Part shown: positions 6,962 to 11,258 of the stretch, piece by piece
Layout: every line of letters begins with the position of its first letter
How positions within the stretch are numbered: position 1 is the first letter of the stretch
DNA from: Sphingobacteriia bacterium
GTDB lineage: Bacteria; Bacteroidota; Bacteroidia; NS11-12g; UBA955
Length of the DNA stretch: 11,258 bases
Direction of reading: 5' to 3'
Assembly (NCBI GenBank): GCA_021151535.1
Contig: JAGKXC010000061.1
Span: 1 to 11,258, forward strand
Notes under the pieces: model-generated
What the model saw: only the letters and a program-made list of their open reading frames with translations
Database searches by the model: none
What the model was told of the DNA's origin: nothing
Program-made: the position numbers and the translations under genes

Positions 6962-7984
6962 ATGCAAATGGAGCTCACGCTAAAGAAATTGTTGTTTGTT
7001 TTTTTGCTCGTATTCTTGGGCTATTGGATTGGCATGGGCTTGGTTGCTTATGTGAATGCTGGTTTAGGCGCATTGTTGTTTTATTTCTTTCTGCGGGAAC
7101 CGGTAAATCAATTGGTTGAAAAGCGTAAATGGAAAATTGGCAAAGCGGTTTGGGTGATGTTGCTTATTTCATTTATGGTGGTGATGTTGCCTTTGGGGAT
7201 TTTTATTGGTGTTGTTGGGACCAAAATCAGTTCAATTTCTTTGAATTTACAAGAAACTTCTAAAGCAATTACGGCTTTTATCAACCAAATAGAACATCAA
7301 TATCAAATTGAAATTCTCAGCGCTCAGAATTTGGAAAAATTAATGGGTTTTGCCTCTTCATGGTTAGGAAGTAGTGTAGGCATTATTACAGATTCTTTGG
7401 GTTCTGTGGTGGTAATGTATTTTCTATTGTATTACATGTTATTGGATTATCGGGCGATGGAATTGTGGTTTGTTCATGAACTGCCCCTATCGAAACAGAG
7501 TATTCGATTAATGGGCAGAGAATTGAAACAATTGGTGGTAAGTAATGCACTCGGTATTCCTTTGACTGCCTTGGCACAGGGTCTATTGGCTTGGATATGT
7601 TATATGTTTTTATCAGTTGATGATACTCTGTTTTGGTTTGTGCTAACAGCCTTTTCTGCGATGATCCCTTTTGTTGGCGCCGCTTTGGGCTACGTGCCTT
7701 TGAGTATTTTGTTGTACACCGAAGGACATGAAACGCAGGCTTGGGTATTGCTGATCTATGGAGTTGTGGTAATCGGAATGGCAGATAATTTGGTGCGGAT
7801 GTTTTTTCAAAAGCGCATGGGAAATGTACATCCCTTGATTACAGTTCTAGGTGTTATTGTGGGATTACAGATTTTTGGTTTTTTGGGCCTTATTTTCGGA
7901 CCCATTTTGTTGTCGATTTTTATTCTACTGTTCAAAGTGTACCAAGTTGAATTTGGTAAGTTGAATGGAGATGAAGCTGGTTGA
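6962..7984 (+). CDS. AI-2E family transporter (PF01594) membrane protein
   Basis: A 340-residue polytopic membrane protein with about eight hydrophobic segments: ~9-29, 31-45, 63-88, 143-162, 197-217, 222-248, 258-280 and 293-323. The C-terminal half carries the family hallmarks AMIPFVGAALGYVPL (233-247), ADNLVRM (274-280), HPLITVLGVIVGLQIFG (290-306) and LGLIFGPILL (308-317). The family is named after E. coli TqsA, linked to autoinducer-2 export, but other members act in ion transport or sporulation channels, so the substrate here is unknown. The start at 6962 gives MQMELTLKKLL; the second Met at 6968 is an equally usable start. No Shine-Dalgarno sequence is visible. The DUF2461 gene follows 18 nt after the stop and is probably cotranscribed. 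Confidence 0.9.
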   Translation: MQMELTLKKLLFVFLLVFLGYWIGMGLVAYVNAGLGALLFYFFLREPVNQLVEKRKWKIGKAVWVMLLISFMVVMLPLGIFIGVVGTKISSISLNLQETSKAITAFINQIEHQYQIEILSAQNLEKLMGFASSWLGSSVGIITDSLGSVVVMYFLLYYMLLDYRAMELWFVHELPLSKQSIRLMGRELKQLVVSNALGIPLTALAQGLLAWICYMFLSVDDTLFWFVLTAFSAMIPFVGAALGYVPLSILLYTEGHETQAWVLLIYGVVVIGMADNLVRMFFQKRMGNVHPLITVLGVIVGLQIFGFLGLIFGPILLSIFILLFKVYQVEFGKLNGDEAG

Positions 7985-8002
7985 AAAATATAAAGTAAAA
8001 AA

Positions 8003-8662
8003 ATGCATTTAGAAGAATCATTTTACGAGTTCTTTATTGAACTGTCGCTCAATAATCATAAAACATGGTTTGATGCCAACAGGAAACGATATGAAACCGA
8101 TGTAAAGAAACCATTTCAGGCTTTGGTTCAAGAAGTGATTGAGCGGGTTTCTGCCGTAGATAGCAGGTTCAGTGGATTAACGCCGTCTGATTGCATTTTT
8201 CGGATCAACAAGGATATTCGTTTTTCAAAAGATAAATCGCCATACAAAACATTTTGTAGTGCGGCAATACAAATTGGCGGTAGAAAGCAAATGTCGGCCG
8301 GTGGATTGTATTTTGAAATGGGTCCTGAAAATTGCGGAGTTTACGCAGGGGTTTATATGCCTGAGAAGGAGATGTTGATGCAGATTCGTGAGAACATTGC
8401 TGCTCGATTGCAGGATTTCTCAATGGCTGTGAATCACAAGGAGTTTAAACAATATTTTGGAGATGTGTTGGGCGAGAAGAACAAAATTCTTCCTCCCCAT
8501 TTAAAGGGAGCCGCTGCACAAGAGCCATTGATATTCAATAAGCAATTCTATGTGCAGCATTCTATGGAAGCCGAGGATACCTTAGCCGGCGATTTGGCTG
8601 GTAAAATTACCCGTGTTTGGCAAGTGAGTATACCATTCGCCAAAATGTTAGCCGGGGAATAG
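8003..8662 (+). CDS. DUF2461 / TIGR02453 family protein
   Basis: A 219-residue, probably cytoplasmic protein of a widespread family with no established function; the length is normal for the family. Recognisable conserved parts are NNHKTWFDANRKRYE (17-31), FRINKDIRFSKDKSPYKTF (66-84) and GGLYFEMGPENCGVYAGVY (100-118). It has no signal peptide or membrane segment. The start is preceded by an A-rich leader (TATAAAGTAAAAAA) typical of Bacteroidota. It sits 18 nt behind the AI-2E gene, suggesting cotranscription, though a shared function is not implied. Its TAG stop (8660-8662) is one base from the stop of the convergent thioredoxin gene, with no hairpin between them, so the two transcripts must overlap at their 3' ends. 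Confidence 0.9.
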   Translation: MHLEESFYEFFIELSLNNHKTWFDANRKRYETDVKKPFQALVQEVIERVSAVDSRFSGLTPSDCIFRINKDIRFSKDKSPYKTFCSAAIQIGGRKQMSAGGLYFEMGPENCGVYAGVYMPEKEMLMQIRENIAARLQDFSMAVNHKEFKQYFGDVLGEKNKILPPHLKGAAAQEPLIFNKQFYVQHSMEAEDTLAGDLAGKITRVWQVSIPFAKMLAGE

Positions 8663-8663
8663 G

Positions 8664-8960
8664 TTATTTATATCGCTTGATAATGCTTGCCAATTGTTCA
8701 GCCTTAATGATGCCAGACTGTCGCCAAACAGATTGTCCGTTTTTGAAAATCATTAGAGTAGGTACACTCATGATGCTATAAGCGTGGGCAGTATCCAAAT
8801 TGCGGTCAACATCTATGGTAATGATGGTGACATCATCCCCTAATTTAGATTTTAATTCTTGAAGAATGGGTTTCATCATTTGGCATGGACGGCACCATTC
8901 TGCCGCGAAATCAACCAAGACGGGCTTGGGAGAATTAATGATGTCTTTAAAGCTAGCCAT
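8664..8960 (-). CDS. Thioredoxin family protein with WCRPC active site
   Basis: A 98-residue single-domain thioredoxin. The active site is WCRPC (22-26), with C23 as the nucleophile and C26 resolving. The cis-proline loop is SVPT (P67), and the C-terminal FKNGQ...G segment is also typical. It has no signal peptide, so it is cytoplasmic. The canonical Gly of WCGPC is replaced by Arg. I chose the start at 8960 (MASFKD), five bases after the rhodanese stop, because it gives the usual thioredoxin N-terminus and an A/T-rich leader. An upstream in-frame ATG at 8993 would add 11 residues and overlap the rhodanese gene by 28 bp. The tight spacing to the rhodanese gene argues for an operon, in which thioredoxin could reduce the rhodanese persulfide or its products; that link is inference. 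Confidence 0.9.
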   Translation of the reverse strand: MASFKDIINSPKPVLVDFAAEWCRPCQMMKPILQELKSKLGDDVTIITIDVDRNLDTAHAYSIMSVPTLMIFKNGQSVWRQSGIIKAEQLASIIKRYK

Positions 8961-8965
8961 AAAAA

Positions 8966-9277
8966 TTAGATCTTGTTTTTTAGGCTCATCCAACTTCCGC
9001 CATTATGGGCTTCGAAACCGTTGTTTTTAAGAATGCCTTTTGCGCTGGCGCTTCTCATGCCACTTGCACAACAAGTGATGATGGTTTTGTTTTTGGGTAA
9101 CTTGGAAAGCTGACTGCTCAATTTGTCAACTGGAATATTAATTGATCCTTTGATATGCCCTCCTTTATATTCCTGAGGAGTTCTTACATCAACGATTACA
9201 GCACCTTGCTGAATAAGTTCTTTGAAGCTTGGAGAGGGGGCACCGCCACCGAACAAGTTTTTAATAGACGACCACAT
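8966..9277 (-). CDS. Single-domain rhodanese-like sulfurtransferase
   Basis: A 103-residue rhodanese domain with VIVDVRTPQEYKGGHIKGS (27-45), the CH2A-like entry motif. The active-site loop is CASGMR (70-75), matching CxxGxR with catalytic C70, preceded by another Cys (C69). The cysteine is intact, so persulfide (sulfane sulfur) transfer activity is expected. There is no signal peptide, unlike E. coli PspE or GlpE variants that are exported or phosphate-type; a cytoplasmic location is likely. It is the first gene of a two-gene operon with thioredoxin. It is transcribed divergently from PadR-PspC across a 297-bp region. I see no convincing promoter on the - strand immediately upstream. Confidence 0.9.
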   Translation of the reverse strand: MWSSIKNLFGGGAPSPSFKELIQQGAVIVDVRTPQEYKGGHIKGSINIPVDKLSSQLSKLPKNKTIITCCASGMRSASAKGILKNNGFEAHNGGSWMSLKNKI

Positions 9278-9378
9278 AGTTCAATATAATTTGATGCAAA
9301 GTTCGATAGGATTTGAAGTGGATAATGTGATTTTGGTTACAAATAAAAGAATCTAATCGATGATTTTAGTATGTAGGT

Positions 9379-9498
9379 ATGAAAAACGGTGGCGAATTGG
9401 TAATTGGTTTGAAATTGAAGAGAGATTTCGTGGAGTTTTCGGTGATTTTTTGCAGTTTGGTAATGGAGTTTTGCCGTGAGTTGATGATGTTGGATTGA
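9379..9498 (+). CDS. Possible small ORF, 39 residues, unknown
   Basis: An ATG-to-TGA frame encoding MKNGGELVIG...RELMMLD, with a hydrophobic middle (VEFSVIFCSLVMEF). The only support is composition: by hand count it has about 39 G and 7 C on the + strand, a bias like that of the coding strands of neighbouring genes, with TTG as the leucine codon throughout. There is no recognisable homologue, promoter or ribosome-binding feature, so it may be a gene remnant or chance. Confidence 0.2.
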   Translation: MKNGGELVIGLKLKRDFVEFSVIFCSLVMEFCRELMMLD

Positions 9499-9522
9499 AA
9501 AATTCGTCGGATTGTTTGTTGG

Positions 9523-9557
9523 TTTTATAGTACTATGTATTGCATAGTACTATAAAA
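9523..9557. promoter_or_regulatory. Probable PadR operator: perfect 15-bp inverted repeat
   Basis: The arm TTTTATAGTACTATG (9523-9537) and its exact reverse complement (9543-9557) are separated by five bases. Each arm also contains a self-palindrome, ATAGTACTAT (9527-9536 and 9544-9553), with centres 17 bp apart. The element overlaps the -33 region of the PadR promoter, ending 18 bp before the PadR start codon. PadR-family regulators usually repress their own operon by binding dyad sites as dimers, so autoregulation is the natural reading. Confidence 0.7.
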
Positions 9558-9570
9558 TGTATTAGGTTTG
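9540..9570 (+). promoter_or_regulatory. Bacteroidota-type promoter of the PadR-PspC operon
   Basis: TAGGTTTG (9563-9570) is an exact match to the -7 consensus TAnnTTTG. TTG (9540-9542) lies 20 bp upstream, the expected -33 spacing for the Bacteroidota primary sigma factor. The TTG falls in the centre of the operator palindrome, so a bound repressor would block it. The predicted transcription start is at about 9574-9576, essentially at the PadR ATG (9575). Confidence 0.7.
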
Positions 9571-9574
9571 CAGC

Positions 9575-9937
9575 ATGGATGTTGAAAATACCCAGTCGCA
9601 AATGCGGAAAGGTATATTAGAATACTGTGTATTGCAGGTGATTTCCTGCGGTGAGTGTTATTCTTCTGATATCATTGAGCGCTTAAAGAAGGTGGAGTTG
9701 ATTGTGGTAGAGGGTACGTTGTATCCTTTATTAACCCGTTTGAAGAATGCGGAATTGCTGCAGTACAAATGGGAGGAGAGTGAAAGCGGACCGCCGCGTA
9801 AGTACTTTTCTTTAACCAATAAGGGTGAGGCTTTTTTAGCGGCGTTGGACGGTACCTGGGCGCAGTTGCACACGGCAGTTCAGCATTTCAGAAGCCAGAG
9901 AGTAACATCGGAAAATCAACAAACATCTAACCCATAA
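9575..9937 (+). CDS. PadR family transcriptional regulator
   Basis: A 120-residue winged-helix repressor. The N-terminus with QMRKGILEYCVLQVIS (9-24) is the family's first helix. The DNA-recognition helix region is EGTLYPLLTRLKNAELL (46-62), and the wing runs through KWEESESGPPRKYFSLT (65-81). A C-terminal helix (~85-108) should form the dimer interface of this short PadR subgroup. The start is supported by the conserved MDVENTQSQMRKG beginning, although it leaves almost no untranslated leader after the predicted promoter. It probably binds the inverted repeat at 9523-9557 and represses itself and the PspC-domain gene, which starts 12 nt after its stop. In this phylum such pairs respond to envelope or antimicrobial stress in general terms; the signal here is unknown. 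Confidence 0.93.
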   Translation: MDVENTQSQMRKGILEYCVLQVISCGECYSSDIIERLKKVELIVVEGTLYPLLTRLKNAELLQYKWEESESGPPRKYFSLTNKGEAFLAALDGTWAQLHTAVQHFRSQRVTSENQQTSNP

Positions 9938-9949
9938 AAATCTACTGTC

Positions 9950-11258
9950 ATGAATAAAATTATCAATGCAAATATCAACGGTTTTATTTTTCCGATTGAT
10001 GAGATTGCTTACGAACAATTGAAAATTTACTTGGAGCAACTGCGCCGTGGTATTGTTGATGCTGAGGTATATCAAGATATGGAGATTCGCATTGCAGAAT
10101 TGTTTTCCCATAAATTGAAATCAGGCAAAGCAGCCATATTGGAAGCCGATGTAAATGAAGTAATTGTACAATTGGGTTCTGTGGATGAGTTGGTTGATAG
10201 TTCTGAACAAGAATCTACCACATCAGCGAAACCAGAAGAATTACCGGAACGCCGATTGTTTCGGGATATCGAGAATAAATCTATTTTGGGTGTATGTGCA
10301 GGGATAGCTGCTTATTTGCAGTGGGATATAAAATGGGTTAGACTGGGGTTTTTGGTGGCAATTCCGTTTACGGGTGGATTGATGTTCTTTATTTATTTCT
10401 TATTGGGAGTGGCTTTGCAACCAGCGGTGACTCCTGCAGAGAAATTGCAGATGCACGGTAAGCCAATAACCTTGGATAACTTGGGCAGAGTGGTTGAAGA
10501 GGCGGCAAAAAATACCGTTAGAACAGGAAAGCCTTTGGTAGAATCTGTGGCTAAAAATGGATTGCCAATTGTGGCCAAAATATTGGCGGCGGTGATGTTG
10601 GTTTTCTTACTAATCATTACAATTCCTGCGTTGTTCACTGCCATTGTTTCTGCTGGTTTTGCAGCCAATCTTTTGGAACAATTGAGCCATTACTTCTTTG
10701 TAGATTGGACACAAACCATCACGGTATTTTTTGCCGCCCTTATTGTAGGTGTTATCCCAGTAATGAGTATTATGTATTCATTGGTGAGAATCTTGGTGAA
10801 TGGTAAGAAATTGTCGTGGTTTGTGCGTGTTCCTTTTATTGTGTTATGGTGGGTAGCGTTTAGTTATTTGATCGGACAATCCATTATGTATGGAAAGGAA
10901 TTTTCAGGCTTTCAAGAAGTTAGTAGCGCATCACAATTACCGGGTGCAACCTTTGATAAAGGTGTGAAAACGATTACTCTGAGCAGGATTTTATCGCCCG
11001 ATGAAATGGAAGGAAATGGGAATTCAGGATCTGCAACAAATGGGGATGATGGATCAACTGCTGGAAATACCTATTACCGTGAAGATGATGTTGTAATCAA
11101 TGGTCACAATTTGATGGAAATGTTTGAGAAATCAAGGAGTTATGATGTGGAAGTAATAATCAATCGCACTTCGGATTCTTTGCCGTATGTGATGCTCAAA
11201 AAATCGAGCATGGGTAGCAGGAATCGCCGGGCTGATAATGCAAAAGCCATTGAATATG
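9950..11258 (+). CDS. PspC domain-containing multi-span membrane protein, 3' end outside window
   Basis: The frame is open from ATG 9950 to the window edge, giving 436 residues with no stop. Order: an N-terminal helical domain (1-83) with FPIDEIAYEQLKIYLEQLRR and RIAELF...VNEVIVQLGS; an acidic linker (84-98); a PspC domain (101-158) with RRLFRD, ILGVCAGIAAYL and a membrane helix ~130-155; then membrane helices at about 206-240, 255-282 and 289-312. A soluble tail follows (from ~313) that contains a Gly/Asp/Ser-rich stretch (353-373) and looks beta-rich afterwards. PspC domains sense or transmit cell-envelope stress. The architecture fits Bacteroidota PspC proteins, which commonly follow a PadR gene and often precede a DUF2807/toastrack-type protein; that gene would lie beyond the window. 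It begins 12 nt after PadR, so the two form an operon. The C-terminal size and domain are not visible. Confidence 0.9.
   Translation, partial: MNKIINANINGFIFPIDEIAYEQLKIYLEQLRRGIVDAEVYQDMEIRIAELFSHKLKSGKAAILEADVNEVIVQLGSVDELVDSSEQESTTSAKPEELPERRLFRDIENKSILGVCAGIAAYLQWDIKWVRLGFLVAIPFTGGLMFFIYFLLGVALQPAVTPAEKLQMHGKPITLDNLGRVVEEAAKNTVRTGKPLVESVAKNGLPIVAKILAAVMLVFLLIITIPALFTAIVSAGFAANLLEQLSHYFFVDWTQTITVFFAALIVGVIPVMSIMYSLVRILVNGKKLSWFVRVPFIVLWWVAFSYLIGQSIMYGKEFSGFQEVSSASQLPGATFDKGVKTITLSRILSPDEMEGNGNSGSATNGDDGSTAGNTYYREDDVVINGHNLMEMFEKSRSYDVEVIINRTSDSLPYVMLKKSSMGSRNRRADNAKAIEY

Larger units (their letters stand above)
9278..9574. other. Divergent intergenic region between rhodanese and PadR genes
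   Basis: This 297-bp gap must hold promoters for both directions. The PadR-side promoter and its palindrome occupy the right end (9523-9570). No clear TAnnTTTG element is seen for the rhodanese side. The middle (9379-9498) holds a short, strongly G-biased open frame listed separately. No RNA gene or IS remnant is recognisable. Confidence 0.6.

Noticed and set aside
8961..8993. Upstream ATG at 8993 as the thioredoxin start
   Set aside because: It would overlap the rhodanese gene by 28 bp and add 11 residues (MDEPKKQDLIF) foreign to the thioredoxin fold. The ATG at 8960 gives the normal N-terminus.
10393..10668. 91-codon - strand frame inside the PspC-domain gene
   Set aside because: The + strand frame is continuous from 9950 to the window end with clear PspC and membrane segments, so the antisense frame is not a gene.
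1..11258. Mobile element, CRISPR, toxin-antitoxin or defence system
   Set aside because: No transposase, integrase, repeat-spacer array, tRNA-anchored attachment site or known defence domain was seen. The gene set is ordinary chromosomal content, so a novel defence island is not supported.

Overview
The window looks like chromosomal housekeeping and envelope-related DNA from a member of the Bacteroidota. A Chitinophagales- or Sphingobacteriales-like relative is my guess, but genus and order cannot be read from this. The clues are: start codons preceded by A/T-rich leaders rather than Shine-Dalgarno sequences; one clear Bacteroidota-type promoter (TAnnTTTG with an upstream TTG) in front of the PadR gene; a PadR-PspC gene pair of the form common in this phylum; and a topoisomerase IV A subunit with a long acidic tail. 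I see no rRNA, tRNA, CRISPR array, insertion sequence, integrase or phage gene.

Layout, left to right. (1) On +, the 3' part of a type II topoisomerase A subunit (parC-like) runs into a RlmI-type SAM methyltransferase 9 nt later. (2) On -, a NatA/NatB-like ABC exporter (ATPase then permease) converges on the methyltransferase with no bases between the two stop codons. That junction is a 24-bp perfect palindrome. (3) Upstream of the exporter on -, and possibly in the same transcript, is a secreted or outer-membrane beta-barrel-like protein. (4) Divergent from it on + is a YceI-family lipid-binding protein, followed by a strong intrinsic terminator. (5) On +, an AI-2E family membrane protein and a DUF2461 protein form a probable pair. 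(6) On -, a small rhodanese and a thioredoxin form a tight pair that converges on DUF2461 with one base between stops. (7) After a 297-bp divergent region, a PadR regulator and a PspC-domain membrane protein (cut by the window end) form an operon on +. Its promoter carries a perfect 15-bp inverted repeat.

The most coherent regulatory module is PadR-PspC at the right end. It is an envelope-stress-type operon that is probably autorepressed through the 9523-9557 palindrome, and its predicted transcription start falls almost on the PadR start codon. The rest is ordinary core and accessory metabolism. I did not find a convincing new multi-gene system. The points most worth a second look are the palindrome that encodes both C-termini of two convergent genes, the PadR operator and near-leaderless promoter, the composition break and G7 tract inside the methyltransferase, and the clamp-motif-like C-terminus of the topoisomerase subunit.
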